Assembly: GCF_022513635.1 (NCBI RefSeq)
Contig: NZ_JAKWBL010000003.1
Location: 186,001 to 250,000 of the forward strand
Length of the DNA stretch: 64,000 nt
Reading direction: 5' to 3'
From: Paraniabella ginsengisoli
GTDB lineage: Bacteria > Bacteroidota > Bacteroidia > Chitinophagales > Chitinophagaceae
Shown here: in pieces, positions 10,169-21,472 of the stretch
Position numbering within the stretch: position 1 is the stretch's first letter
Layout of the letters: the number at the start of each line of letters is the position of its first letter
Notes under the pieces: generated by a model
The model's input: the letters and a program-made list of their open reading frames with translations, nothing else
Database searches by the model: none
Told to the model about the DNA's origin: nothing
Made by a program: the position numbers and the translations under genes

Positions 10169-11061
10169 ATGGACAATATTATAAACTTCAATACCGTAAA
10201 AGAGTATAACACTTTCAACAATAACGAAACACGACATCCTTTGGTCAATGTTGTGCACCTGGAAAAAGCTGATCCCCGACAGAACAGGCGTTTACGTTAC
10301 GAGTTTTATACTATTTTTTTAAAGAAGATACATTGCGGCGATCTTCGATATGGTTTGAACAATTATGATTACGAAGAAGGAACGCTGATATTTTTAGCTC
10401 CGGGACAGGTGATTGGCCAACACAGTGATGAATATTATCAGCCGCAAGGTACAGCATTGGTATTCCATTCGGATTTATTGCATGGCACTTCACTTGCCAG
10501 AAAAATGGAAGATTATCATTTCTTTTCTTACGCAGTAAACGAAGCATTGCACTTGTCAGAACAAGAAAGGAAAATTATTTTAGATTGTTTTTCTAAAATT
10601 GAATACGAGCTGAAGCATGCAATTGACAAGCACAGTAAGCAATTAATTGTATCCAACATCGAGCTTTTCTTAAACTATTGCACTCGTTTTTATGACCGCC
10701 AATTCATAACCAGAGACAATGCGCATAAAGGCATTTTGGAAAAATTTGAAAAGGCGTTAAACAACTACTTTTCTTCTGACAAACCTCAGGATTGGGGATT
10801 ACCATCTGTTACTTACTTTGCTGATGAATTACATTTATCAGCCAATTATTTTGGTGATCTTATAAAAAAGAAACCGGAAAATCAGCACAGGAATATATTC
10901 AATCAAAAGTTATTGATGTAGCTAAAGAAAGAATTTTTGATGTTGATAAATCAATAAGTGAAATTGCTTCTGAATTAGGGTTTAAATATCCTCAGCATTT
11001 CACAAGATTGTTTAAAAATAAAGTAGGAGTATCACCGAATGAATACAGAAACCTGAATTGA
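10169..11061 (+). CDS. AraC-family transcriptional regulator (one frameshift)
   Basis: The frame starting at 10169 runs into an early stop after the A6 run near 10866. Restoring one base continues it to the TGA at 11059-11061, giving about 297 aa. The N-terminal half is a cupin-like ligand/sensor domain (EEGTLIFLAPGQVIGQHSDE). The C-terminus has the two AraC helix-turn-helix motifs (LPSVTYFADELHLSANYFGD, then ISEIASELGFKYPQHFTRLF). It is divergent from the exported hydrolase block at 4.9-9.9 kb, so it may control those genes; this is inferred from position. Confidence 0.85.
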
Positions 11062-11066
11062 GCAGA

Positions 11067-13529
11067 TTAAGCGCCAACTTTCCAGTCAAACTCGCCATCC
11101 GCAACATCCAGGACAATATTACTTCCCGGAGCTAATTCGCCTGCAATAATTTTTTTGATAATGGCCTGCGCACCTGGGAACGAATTGCTCCATGCAAAGG
11201 ACGTGCGCCATATTCCGGTGTAAAGCCAAGCACAGCTATTTTACTTTTCGCCTCCGGTGTTATTGTTAATGTTATTTGCTGCTTTTCAAGTGCCGCATAA
11301 AGATCTTTCAGATTTATTTCTAAAATACGCTCTACCATTTGTTGTGTCATTGGAGCAAATGGTACAATCTCCGTAAGGCGACCTAAAAACTCAGGCCTAA
11401 AATGATTGGACATGGTGGTGAGCAATTGGGCATGGTCTGGCACTTCACCTTTATTAAATGAATCCACTACATACTTGCTACCGATATTCGATGTAAATAT
11501 AACAAGCGCATTAGAGAAGTCACCTTCTTTACCCAGCTTATCGTGCAGCTTACCTTCATCCAATATTTGCAGGAACAGATCAAAAACCGAAGCATGTGCT
11601 TTTTCTATTTCGTCAAATAAAACAACTGCATATGGCTGCTGCCTTATTTTGTTTACGAGTAATCCTCCTTCTTCATATCCTACATAACCGGGAGGCGCTC
11701 CATATAACAATGCGGCGGAATGTTCTTCTTTAAATTCGCTCATATCAAAGCGAATAATATTGCTTGCATCCTGAAAAAGAAAATCGGCTAAAGATTTAGC
11801 TAATTCTGTCTTACCTGTTCCTGTTGGCCCTAAAAAAAGAAAGAGCCAATTGGTTGTCCCGGCTTACCAAGCCCTGAACGCGATTCGAGAATTGATTCGC
11901 TGATCACTTTTACCGCATGATCCTGTCCAACAACTCGCTGTGATAAAATGTCTTTTATATTCAGCAATCGTTCTTTTTCCTGGGCCTGAATTTTCCCAAG
12001 TGGAATACCTGTTTTATCAGCCACGATCGATATAACATCATGCTTCTGAAGTTCCGTCCGGCTTTCCTCAACTAAAGGCTCCAATACTTCGTAAACTACT
12101 TCCATATATTCTTTCACCTGGGCCGTTTCTTTCATTTCCATAGGATCATCAGCCGTCGGCACCGAACTCCATACTATAGGACTCATACCACTTTTTAATT
12201 GGTGATAATGCCATTGATATTCTGCTATATCTGTATCTTCCTGTTCATTTAGTTTTTGGTATTCACTCTTTTGAGTAGCCAGCGTAGTCGATCCCGTGTC
12301 GGTCAATAATCGTAATGCCGCCATTGACCGATCAGCCAGATCAATTGCTGCATCTGGCAAGCGCCTGTCTTTAATATATCTTTTCGCCAGGCGGATTGCT
12401 TCATGAATGGTATCATCGCTTACTTCAATTTTATGATGCTGTTCATACAATGGCATTACCACTTTCATCATTCTAAAAGCCACTGTTGGTGAAGGTTCAT
12501 CTACATTCAATATTTCAAAGCGGCGCGCAAACGCCTCATCCCGTTCAATGTTTTTTCTGTATTCATCAATTGTTGTAGCGCCAATGATGGTGATCGTTCC
12601 TCTTGCCAGTTCTGGCTTCAACAAATTTGCAGCACCAGCAAAAGGCCCGTTCTTATCAAGCAACACATGTATTTCATCTATAAAAAGTACAGCCTTATCA
12701 AATTCTTTTATTTCTGTAATAACAGATTTCAATCGCTCTTCTGTTTCACCTTTATAAGATGCCCCAGCAGCCATCGCACCATTGTTCAATTCGAACAGCT
12801 TTGCATTTTTAAAAAAGCAGGAACCTTGCCCGCTGCAATTGCCAGTGCAAAGCCATCAACCAAAGCAGTTTTTCCTACCCCAGGCTCGCCGGTTAAAATT
12901 ACATTTGGTTTGCTTCGGCGGCAAAGTATTTCAGCCATCATACGCACTTCCTGCTCACGGCCAATAATCGGATCAAGTTTTTCTTCTACCGCCAGTTTTG
13001 TCTTGTCTATACAATATTTTAGCAAGGCTTTTTTAGAAGCCATGTCATTATTTTTGGCAGAAGCACCATTGTTGTTTTGTATATCTCCCAATAGCTCTGC
13101 AACATCACTTCCTACTTCAGCCAGTCCTATTAAATCTTCTCTTTTTACAGGAAAGGTTTTTAACTGATCAAAAGAAAAAACAATACCGGGTGTACTTATG
13201 GAAGCCAGAACATGCAAAGGCTGCACTTCATCAGCATTCACTTTAAGCCTTATATTATCTGCATCATCAAGAATCGTTGCAATTTCACTATGCGGCGGCA
13301 TGTCATCTTTAGGTGTAGTATTTTTAGGTAACGCTTCCATTCTAACATCAGCCCAATCTGCGAGATAGTACATATCTACGTCAGCCTTTACCAGGAGCGG
13401 ATCCAATTCTACATCGTCATGTAATAATGCTTTTAATAAGTGAGGTGCTGCGTATTGCGCATGTAAATTTTCTTTAGCAATTGCTTTGGCTATAGCCATT
13501 GCTTTTTCCAGTGTTTTTGATAGTTGCAT
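11067..13529 (-). CDS. tssH: T6SS AAA+ sheath-recycling ATPase TssH/ClpV (three frameshifts)
   Basis: ClpB/ClpV-family ATPase of about 820 aa that would disassemble contracted TssBC sheath in the cytoplasm. The parts are 12786-13529 (Clp N-domain and first Walker A, GEPGVGKTALVDG), 11830-12789 (Walker B VLFIDEIHVLL, arginine-finger region, middle domain) and 11132-11743 plus tail. The second Walker A (GPTGTGKTELAK) is read across the break near 11830 and its Walker B is VVLFDEIEKA. Breaks lie at A6 (12812), T7/A7 (11832) and A7 (11150). After correction the C-terminus reads RRPLSKKIIAGEL...FDWKVGA and stops at 11067. It is the last gene of the T6SS minus-strand run, 4 bp from the PKD-protein gene. 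Confidence 0.9.
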
Positions 13530-13532
13530 GGT

Positions 13533-14573
13533 TTAAAAGTCAGAGGTTTTAGACAAACCAAATATACCTGTTTTTATTCTTATTACAATATCAACTGAAG
13601 AAATGCAATTGGTCTCCTGATTCTTTCTGGGCGTTACTGTCATACTTTTAATATCGCCCGATTTTTTAAGCTTTGACAGCTTCGCACATAATTCATTAAA
13701 GGTTGAAGGCTTACCATTAATATTGGTAAAAGTATTGAGATTGCCATCACAAAAGTATTTGGCAAAACTTCCGGCGTTCACTCTTTTATCGGCAACGCCA
13801 TATAACATATTCCTGAAATCGGCTATTGAAATATCCGGTGCCTTAACAACAGGCGCTGGCGCTGGTTGACTTTCCTGTACCGGATTTAGTTGCTCTTCCA
13901 ACGGGTCTGTTTCAGGCCTTTGGTTAACAGGCTTCCGCGATGGAACAGGCCTGGGTTGTAATACCTGCGGCGCTTCCTTTGGTGGATTTACAAAAATCTT
14001 TTTAACAAGCACTGCGTTATTCTTTCCGTTAACCGTTAATGTGATCGTTTTCCATCCAGGCTGCCTGAATGTGTATACGGGATTTTTAACATAAGAATCA
14101 ACATTCTCATTCTCGCCAAAGCGCCATTCCCAAGCATTGGCGTTAACTGTAGTATCAGTAAAACTGGTTGGCTTGCCAACCTCTGTAACTTCTGGTATAA
14201 TGGCCTGAGGCATTTGCGAAACATCAACGATCTCAGCTGCTTGTTGAACAAAAATCGTACGGGTTTCCATGCATCTGTCATCTACTTTTAAAGTAACAAC
14301 ATATTCGCCTGGCCTGTCATAGGAGTGCACAGCAGAATTCACTTCCGTACTTGAACCTTGGTTATCTCCAAAATCCCATTCGAAATTTTTATATCCGGCA
14401 ACATTGGCTTCAAATCTTATAAGTACACCGGTAAGAATTTTATCGTTTAAAGTTTTTATTTCGAATTCTTTACAGGGTACATAGTTTTTATATCGCACTA
14501 CAAAAGCCATAGATGCCAATATGCAAATAACTAAAAACGTAATGGTAACATTATCATCCAGGCGAAAAGCCAT
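13533..14573 (-). CDS. Inner-membrane PKD-domain protein of the T6SSiii (candidate TssP)
   Basis: 346 aa, intact. A short cytoplasmic N-terminus is followed by one membrane helix (NVTITFLVICILASMAFVV). Then come two PKD-like beta-sandwich repeats (FEWDFGDNQGSS...VHSYDRPGEYVVTL and AWEWRFGENENVD...YTFRQPGWKTITL), a Pro-rich linker (about residues 200-240) and a C-terminal domain of about 100 aa. The topology, with the bulk in the periplasm, and the position between tssO and tssH fit a component of the TssN-O-P-Q-R membrane complex that replaces TssJLM in Bacteroidota. The name TssP is inferred from topology and location, not from a homology search. Confidence 0.6.
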   Translation of the reverse strand: MAFRLDDNVTITFLVICILASMAFVVRYKNYVPCKEFEIKTLNDKILTGVLIRFEANVAGYKNFEWDFGDNQGSSTEVNSAVHSYDRPGEYVVTLKVDDRCMETRTIFVQQAAEIVDVSQMPQAIIPEVTEVGKPTSFTDTTVNANAWEWRFGENENVDSYVKNPVYTFRQPGWKTITLTVNGKNNAVLVKKIFVNPPKEAPQVLQPRPVPSRKPVNQRPETDPLEEQLNPVQESQPAPAPVVKAPDISIADFRNMLYGVADKRVNAGSFAKYFCDGNLNTFTNINGKPSTFNELCAKLSKLKKSGDIKSMTVTPRKNQETNCISSVDIVIRIKTGIFGLSKTSDF

Positions 14574-14645
14574 ATATTGCTTTTTTGCATAGTAACTTTT
14601 TTGAAGAAATTATTATCTTTTGATCTTGTTTAGTAATTTTAAGCC

Positions 14646-15319
14646 ATGCTGGTTAAACCTATATTTTTCTCACTGATCATTTTATTAAGTGCTGGCTGCA
14701 CGGCATTAAAAAAGACGCCCCAAAAAGATTACAGCCAATTCATTTATGACAACGGTAACACACCCGATGTGGCTGTAGTTAACGACATCACCAAGAGCCC
14801 CGATGAAATGGTTGTGCAAGAAAAAAGTAACACACCAGAAAAGACCGTCAGCGCTAAAGATGAGACAAGGCTGAAAAATAAATATGCTACTTTTTTAAAA
14901 ACCAGGCCCGATAAAATAACAGACGTGAACCTTTATGCATTTATCGATGAATGGCTTTATACACCTTATTTATGGGCGGGCACTACCAAAAACGGAATTG
15001 ACTGTTCTGCATTTATTCAACGGTTATTTTCGGATGTATATAAAATAAGAATTCCCAGACATCCGTTCAGCAATTTTTCACACAAAATGTAGAACGCTTT
15101 ACCGTTCGCCCCGAACTTGCCAAGGGCGATCTCGTTTTTTTCAGAACACTTCCCGGCACTTATGTTTCGCATGTTGGTATGTATCTTGACAACAACATGT
15201 TTGTAAATTCCTCATCTTCAAAAGGTGTAAGTATAGCCAGCCTTAACGATCCATATTGGTCTTCCAAATACGTTGGAGCAGGAAGACTGATCGTTAATAA
15301 ATCCGTTCGTGTAGAATAA
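14646..15319 (+). CDS. NlpC/P60 lipoprotein, T6SS-associated (one frameshift)
   Basis: The lipoprotein signal (SLIILLSAGC, Cys +1 at residue 18) is followed by a linker and an NlpC/P60 cysteine-peptidase domain: YLWAGTTKNGIDCSAFIQRL (catalytic Cys) and, after the frameshift near 15073, GDLVFFRTLPGTYVSHVGMY (catalytic His). The total is about 224 aa. It is the only plus-strand gene inside the T6SS cluster and is divergent from the PKD-protein gene, 72 bp away. A peptidoglycan endopeptidase here could open the cell wall locally for assembly of the trans-envelope complex, or act in TssQ-like anchoring. Both are inferences; it is not shown to be a core Tss protein. Confidence 0.75.
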
Positions 15320-15375
15320 TCAAAGAACTTTAAAATGTAATTTTAATAAGTGACTACCAGCTACAAAATTCAATC

Positions 15376-15894
15376 CTAATATGTTCCTGCAGGATTCAAT
15401 AAATTATTTAAATTCTGCCTACAGGTAATTAATTCTTTTTGCGAATTATCATAATCCTGTTTCAGTTTCTGAAATTCCTCCGGCATTGTGCCCAGCTTGG
15501 CAACCTGTCCTACTGATTCCTGATAACGCTGAAAAACATCTATAACACTTGAATTTAACCTGCTATACATACTGCTGTCTTTGTATTGTAATGCAGTCAG
15601 CTCGCGGATCTTTTCTAATATTTGGGAATTAATATATGCCTGATTTGCTCCAGGTTTACGCAAAGAGTCGATCAGCGATTTTGCTTCGTTCATACTGTTG
15701 GTAAAGCGCTCCTGGGCGGTTTCTCGAATTTTAAACTTGGCTAATTGCTCACGCATCATTTTGTTTTCCTTTGATGGAACTAATGTATCAAAATAAACTG
15801 CCAGCAAAATGATACCAACTGATAGTAAAAAAAATAATAAAAATTTCCAGAAAGCCTGTCTTCTTTCTTTTGCGTTAATAACTATCTGCGCCAT
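15376..15894 (-). CDS. tssO: T6SSiii membrane-complex protein TssO
   Basis: 172 aa, intact. A basic N-terminus (INAKERRQAFWKF) precedes one membrane helix (LLFFLLSVGIILLAVYF). After it comes a largely helical, coiled-coil periplasmic part (about residues 45-165) with no enzymatic motif. This size, topology and position next to tssK and tssN match TssO, a subtype-iii-specific component. The gene starts 40 bp after the tssK stop. Confidence 0.75.
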   Translation of the reverse strand: MAQIVINAKERRQAFWKFLLFFLLSVGIILLAVYFDTLVPSKENKMMREQLAKFKIRETAQERFTNSMNEAKSLIDSLRKPGANQAYINSQILEKIRELTALQYKDSSMYSRLNSSVIDVFQRYQESVGQVAKLGTMPEEFQKLKQDYDNSQKELITCRQNLNNLLNPAGTY

Positions 15895-15934
15895 TTTTAT
15901 TTAATGTTTTAAGTAATATGGAACGTTAATAATG

Positions 15935-17110
15935 TTAATCTGCCAGGAAAAAACCTCTTCTTCTTGACTGGATATCTTCTTCTGGAACGATAAGCTGTTC
16001 TTTAACGAAAATGCCGGTTTCTTTTTTCTTGCCGATATAATCAAGCGCAGCCAATGCATCAAAAAGACTAAGCATAAGGCCACAAAAATCCGAACACTTT
16101 TGTACGCCGGTATGTATGTTCAAATGATCATATTTATAATTACACACATCGGCAATCTCATCTTCCAACTCTCCCTGTTTTACATTACACCATTCTGTGA
16201 AGTAATTGATCATTTCTTCTTTTGCAGTTCCTACATAAATATCGATAGCATTTTTGACGGTACGCGCTAACCCTGATATAGCCGCTACAAGGTGAATTGG
16301 CGCCGAATAGCGCGTTGTCTGCCTGTATGTGCCATATACATTTGAAATGTAAGACAACACCTGCTCACATAATTTTCTTACTGGTTCTGTAATATCGTTC
16401 TGTTGATTCTTTTGTAATATCTTTTGCAATATCTGAAGTGCATCAAGTTCGAGCTTCCCGAAAAACTGTTCGGTTTGCGCATGATGTTGAAGCAATAACT
16501 CATTACTGTTTACAGTAGTACTTGCAGGAATATAATTTTCTACCAAAACAACAGTCTGATCTTTAATCTCCACTTTTCCTATTGGCAGCTGAAACTCACC
16601 TAATGTGTTCACGCTGGTTTCCTCTTCTTCCAACAATAAAACAGAATATCTTGGACGAAGAAAAGGCAGGCGTACAGGCTGCTCTTCAGGATTAGCAGAA
16701 CCAGTAGGCTCGGGGTTGTATGGATTTACAGAAAGTATAACATAAAAAGCTTCACTTTTTCCTTTTAACTGGCTGAAAGGAATACTTAAACCAGGAATCT
16801 TTGCTGAAAGTGGATTAGCTACATCAGCTTCGTCAGAATTAAAATCTACAATATATCCACCTCTTGTAATAGCCAGGCAAGACATAATGCGGATATTAAC
16901 ATGATTTGCATTGTCAACGCTAAGCCAAATTTTAGATGCCGGCTGGTTTCCGGTAAAAGGCAACATTCCGTAATTATGATCATTCAGAAATGTTGTATTG
17001 CCCAACGCTTGCTGGTAGAGTGTGGCATTACGCTCTGCAACGAAATGGGTTTTATTGATCTTCATCCCATTGATCCAGTTTACTGGCTGATATTCCACAG
17101 ATCTTTTCAT
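15935..17110 (-). CDS. tssK: T6SS baseplate protein TssK
   Basis: 391 aa, intact. The N-terminal signature is characteristic of TssK (VNWINGMKINKTHFVAERNA, the counterpart of V.W..GM.L...HF). It is followed by the beta-rich shell domain (FSQLKGKSEAFYVILSVNPY, RPRYSVLLLEEEE) and a helical trimerisation/neck region (LLLQHHAQTEQFFGKLELDA). TssK links the baseplate wedges (TssE-F-G) to the membrane complex, in this subtype TssN/O. It lies between tssN and tssO as usual for T6SSiii. Confidence 0.85.
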   Translation of the reverse strand: MKRSVEYQPVNWINGMKINKTHFVAERNATLYQQALGNTTFLNDHNYGMLPFTGNQPASKIWLSVDNANHVNIRIMSCLAITRGGYIVDFNSDEADVANPLSAKIPGLSIPFSQLKGKSEAFYVILSVNPYNPEPTGSANPEEQPVRLPFLRPRYSVLLLEEEETSVNTLGEFQLPIGKVEIKDQTVVLVENYIPASTTVNSNELLLQHHAQTEQFFGKLELDALQILQKILQKNQQNDITEPVRKLCEQVLSYISNVYGTYRQTTRYSAPIHLVAAISGLARTVKNAIDIYVGTAKEEMINYFTEWCNVKQGELEDEIADVCNYKYDHLNIHTGVQKCSDFCGLMLSLFDALAALDYIGKKKETGIFVKEQLIVPEEDIQSRRRGFFLAD

Positions 17111-17128
17111 TCGTAATTTTTTTAGTTC

Positions 17129-17141
17129 GCGGCTTCGCCGC
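17129..17141. other. Short GC hairpin between tssN and tssK
   Basis: GCGGC-TTC-GCCGC is a perfect 5-bp stem with a 3-nt loop, 18 bp upstream of the tssK start on the minus strand. No U-tract follows it on that strand, so it is not an obvious terminator. It could affect tssK translation or RNA stability. The rest of the 186-bp spacer (17111-17296) has nothing recognisable. Confidence 0.3.
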
Positions 17142-17296
17142 TGATATTATTTGTCAAATGGAATCTCGATGATTAAAATTTTCATTATCCTGAGAAAAAA
17201 TAAGAATTTCAATCATTTCAGTTTCATTCTTGTATGTTTAATTTTTTCATCTTTTATTGTTTGTGATTCGGGGCATTCCGCTTCTTATGGCTCATG

Positions 17297-18207
17297 TCAA
17301 GAAACTCTGATGCACATAATAATATCATTTTCTCTAACATGATTCGTAAATATGGTTCTTTCCGCATCAATATACTTTGTAAAAAGCGTGTACCACTTTG
17401 GCTTTTTGAAAAAGATCCAACCCGAAGACATGCCTGTTCCGTTTAAATAAGAAATAGTAGCGTGCGGATGCCGCTCGTTGTAATCATTAATAAAATAATA
17501 GAACAATTCGCCAAAGTCCATATCCGCAGGGGCTTTCGCTCTGAAGTTGGTATAATGCTTATCATTTTCTTTTTCAAGAATTCAAAACTTATGACGAGCA
17601 GATTTTTAAGTTTTTTCTCATCGGGTTCTGAAGCTTCTGCTTGTAATGGATAAAACCATTGTTTAAGAATTTTAAACGGAATAGCAATGGCGCGCTTATA
17701 AGTGTAATACACAAATAGTGGGATGATAAACCCTATTGCTGAAGTAAGCATTGTAATATCCATTTCATCCCTTCTGAAATAACGATATACCATCATAAAA
17801 CACAAACCGCCAGCAGCAGCAACTACAATGGTAAAAATAACTTCAGCCCAAAAGGTTTTTTCATTTACCCATTTCAGGTATTTATAAAGCGTATGCACAT
17901 GAAGCACACCTAATCCAATAAAAAGCAACTGGAAAAAAATAAAATATTGTGTATAGCTTTGGAAAATATGCAATGCTATGAGAAGCCCTACGACAGCAAA
18001 TACAAATGCATAAAATAACAGGTAGAGGAGGCATGGCTTAATAAAAGGCTTTACACTTCCTCTAATTCGGGAAATAATAATACCGGCGACCATTGAAAGG
18101 CTAAGAAGGCCAATGCCCAACACAGACAATATACCCCGCATTGATTGAGAAAACCAACTATCCATTTGTAATGCACTATTATTATTAATCAATAAAATAT
18201 CAACCAT
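17297..18207 (-). CDS. tssN: T6SSiii inner-membrane protein TssN (one frameshift)
   Basis: Two frames (17443-18207 and 17297-17570) join near the A5 run at about 17565 into one protein of about 300 aa. The N-terminal two-thirds contain five hydrophobic helices (GILSVLGIGLLSLSMVAGII, LLYLLFYAFVFAVVGLLIAL, YFIFFQLLFIGLGVLHVH, AEVIFTIVVAAAGGLCFMMV, AIGFIIPLFVYYTYK). They are followed by a cytoplasmic domain (LKNLLVISFEFLKK ... NERHPHATISYLNGTG). This topology and position define TssN, the subtype-iii inner-membrane component. The 3-bp gap to tssG suggests translational coupling. Confidence 0.8.
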
Positions 18208-18209
18208 AA

Positions 18210-19155
18210 TTACATAACTGAAGAATAACCCAACACAATTCCTTCTTCATCAGCAAAACTCATTCCCGAAATCTTGCTGTCTATTTCTATATCGATCTCA
18301 ATATCCGCTTCAACCGGAGCAAAAAAATTATTAAACGTTGTTATGAGCAATTCTTTGCTTCCTCCTTCGATATATGCGGTTACCTTACTATTTTTTAGTG
18401 GGCCGATCTTATAAGAGAGATTAGGATATTCCTCCATAAACTCATTACCACAAATCATATAGTCACCCAACGGCTTTTCGCCAAGCCCCCATCAGATTCC
18501 ACATCAGCTATTGTTGGCAACGGGCTTTTTCGAATAATGTCTACATCTTCCTTTAACAATACTTTCAGGCAAGCCCGCATCAACGGTATATTTCCATTAA
18601 TAACATTCGCATACGGAAATAGCAGTAAAAATGATGCTACTTCGTGAATGGTAAGTGAAGCAGGAAGCCCCCAGAATTTCAAAAAATAATCGCTAAGCGC
18701 CTTATTCTTTAGTGCATCCAGCATGTTCACTTCTTCCTTTTCCAATTCCATTTGCTGATGGAAAAACTCATTCTCAAAAGGCTGAAAAAATTTTCGGGTT
18801 TCTTTTTCTTTTACCGTGTTTTTTTATAGCGTGTGATCATTTCAGCAACACCCGAACGTTGCCTGAACTCACTGGTTTCAGGCTGATGAAATAATGCTTC
18901 CGGCAACATATCATAAAAGCCAGCACGCGATAATTCTATTTCAAGATATTGCCTGAACCATTTATCATCAACCACAGAAGACGCATAAATATCTTTAGTA
19001 AACTCGCGATAAAAAAATCCGTTGTGGTTCACAACAAAGCTCCGGTCTATAAGTCCATTTTCCCTTAAATGGTTTAACAGCACTTCAGCGCGTACATCCG
19101 TACCTCGTTGGCCGAGCACTTCAAGCAACTCATATAATTTATCTTCTTGCATCAT
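18210..19155 (-). CDS. tssG: T6SS baseplate protein TssG (two frameshifts)
   Basis: Three frames (18811-19155, 18455 to about 18830, 18210 to about 18480) make one protein of about 313 aa. Breaks lie at the A7 run near 18824 and the G run near 18483. Corrected junctions read RYKKNTVKEKETRKFFQPFE and DGGLGEKPLGDYMICG. Visible segments include MDKLYELLEVLGQRGTDVRA-like N-terminal sequence, WGLPASLTIHEVASFLLLFP and the C-terminal beta-domain (GYSSVM end). Assignment rests on size, order tssE-tssF-tssG-tssN and overlap of its ATG with the tssF stop (4 bp). Confidence 0.75.
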
Positions 19156-21028
19156 ACCGCTATGCTATTGCTTACTATCGATTTTATAAATACTCTAAAA
19201 GGAATAAAAGCAAGTGATTTTTCGTTCAGTTGTAATGCGATATCCTTTTCCCAACTTTCCAATTCGCCGCTGTCCTTGGCATCTTCGTAAAATTTCCGGG
19301 GAATACTGATGGTAACATCAATTGTTTTCATAAACCCGGTTGCACTTTCAGCTGACACCATGAAACCCTTTCCTATGGCTACATCCTGCACTATATTACC
19401 TAAAGCCAGGCGACAATATAAGCGAATATCTTCCCTGCTCATGACCCTGTCTTTAGACAGCAATGCATACTTATATGCAACCACACTATCTGTTTGACTA
19501 AGCCGGTTTTTACCTCCCTGCGTAGGTGTAAGAAGATATGCTGAAGAAGCTTTTACCGAACTTGTCCGATACGATTGCAACTTTGTACCGGCCCTTACGC
19601 CATTGGCGGCTGCACCATTAGTACTCCAATATGAAATATATAAAAACCTTGAATCTGATTGCTTGTTGTTGCGAACCATCAGATAAGGCGTAAAAGAGGT
19701 TTGGTTATTTTTAACGCTTACCAATTGTTCAATTTTGGTAATTGATTGTTGAAGATTTTTTACTTCCTGCGAGATAAGATCTTTTCCCAGATTGGAAAAT
19801 GCAGCACTTTCATCTCTCAATAATTGTACAAGATTTTCTATTACCATTTGTGCATCACGCTCGTCGAAGCGGCCGGCACCACCATTGCGCATTACTATGC
19901 TCAGGGCTGATGTATCGCCGCTTTCAGTTTCTCTGATGTGTAATTTTTTGCTATTCTCATCTTCAATCGCATCAATATCAAAAAACTGGTTATCATCTGT
20001 AAGCAATGGAATTACATTCATCATTTCCTGCAGGCGATGCGATATTTCATGCAGGCGGCGATTAACTACTGGAAATGCATTAGCAAAAACACTCACTTCT
20101 TCCAACATCGCGCTGGTAATGTTTTCAGGAAAAACAATCTTAACCCATTTGAGTTTTTCGGATTCAAGGCTTTTCAAAGCAGGTCCAAAAACTTCATTCA
20201 ACTCTGAAGGCACTACCGTGTCACCAATTAATCCTGAATAGGAAGGTTCTTCAACAGTGATAAAAAGTTTTCGTGCTGCTGCTTTACCAACTGAACATAC
20301 TTATCAGATATACTGGATTGCTGATTTATGATTTGTTGTGCATACCAATCAGGATTTGTATTGGGTATAGTATTAAAGCCCTTTTGTGGTATAAGCTGGC
20401 GGCCGTTTACAGACCAATGGGTATTCTTTAATTGGTTATAAAAAATCTCTTTGTTGATCTCACTTCTGTATTGAAAATAAAACTGTGTATTGTTTAGTTT
20501 TATATTGGGATTATCTAAGGCTATCCAAAGAGTGGCATTTGGCAGCACCTGTTGTTCTCCTGCCAAACCGATAAGTTCTTTAGTAATGCTATCTGTGGTA
20601 TACCGAAACATTTTATTACCAGCAGCCAGATACTTAATGGACGAGGCTGTTATAAAAAATGAGTCGACCGGTGTAAAATATATATCTACATTTCCTTCAT
20701 TGCGCGATTGCGAAGGTTGTGTTATAAAAAATTGTTCTTTTGGTGAAAGTATTGCGGTATTATCAATACTGTTAGCATTTAATATTGCCGATGCCTGGTG
20801 TGGGCCTGTAAGCACATCTGGCGCCAGAAGCTGCATGATGCGCTCCATAACCCGGCTACGCGAATGATGAATTTCATTAGACAGGCGCTCAAACTCGGAG
20901 GCGTTAACAGATAACAGCAAATTTACCAGCGGATCAAAGCTGGACGTATCTTCGGTTTCTGCATAGCCCCAGATCCTTGCGGCATTTTGCAGCATCCTGT
21001 TTCTTATATGCTCCCTGCTTTCGCTCAT
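19152..21028 (-). CDS. tssF: T6SS baseplate protein TssF (one frameshift)
   Basis: Frames 20228-21028 and 19152-20213 are one gene of about 625 aa. The break lies near 20235, where restoring one G gives LPIQGLIGDTVVPSELNEVF. The N-terminus has the TssF hallmark (RIWGYAETEDTSSFDPLVNL, then LLSVNASEFERLSNEIHHSR) shared with gp6-like baseplate proteins. The rest is the beta-rich body and a C-terminal domain. TssF with TssG forms the baseplate wedge. It sits 7 bp downstream of tssE and overlaps tssG by 4 bp. Confidence 0.85.
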
Positions 21029-21035
21029 GTTAAGT

Positions 21036-21472
21036 TTAATTATATGCTAAAGGGCTAACGAAAAAGCTATCCTTGTACACAATAGGTTCGTTTGTAGCAA
21101 CAATAACTCCTGATATTTGAAAATCAAGCTTGCGTTTCATTCTGGGGTCAGAGTTTCTGTCAGGCACTTCTTCCTGCAACACATTCATTTCCACCTTTAC
21201 CTTTTCAATTCTTTTTTCGTATTCATTTATAGTAGCCGAAATGGACCGGAGTATATGCTCCTTTTGTTTATTTCTAAAAGAAACATTATCGAAATCTTCT
21301 TCCCATAGGCTGCTGCCATAACCTGCGTCGCTTAACAACTCGCCAAACGAGGTTGTTAAAATAAGATGCAGATGATGCGCTACAGATTCTTTAAGGCTGC
21401 ACTTAGGCAATTCTTTTTTGCCGCAATGCCACCCAGATCAAGAGGTAATTTATAATAGCTATGGAAATTCAT
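21036..21472 (-). CDS. tssE: T6SS baseplate gp25-like protein TssE (one frameshift)
   Basis: The main frame (21036-21410) lacks the true N-terminus. From the ATG at 21472, MNFHSYYKLPLDLGGIAAKK leads into it across the A6 run near 21415, giving about 145 aa. The gp25/TssE features are SVAHHLHLILTTSFGELLSD (the helix before the conserved pocket) and a C-terminal strand pair (KLDFQISGVIVATNEPIVYK). It initiates sheath polymerisation on the baseplate. First of the tightly packed tssE-F-G-N group. Confidence 0.8.

Noticed and set aside
12667..13167. Plus-strand ORF of 166 codons
   Set aside because: Antisense to the ClpV N-domain and first Walker A region; Ser/Phe-rich shadow.
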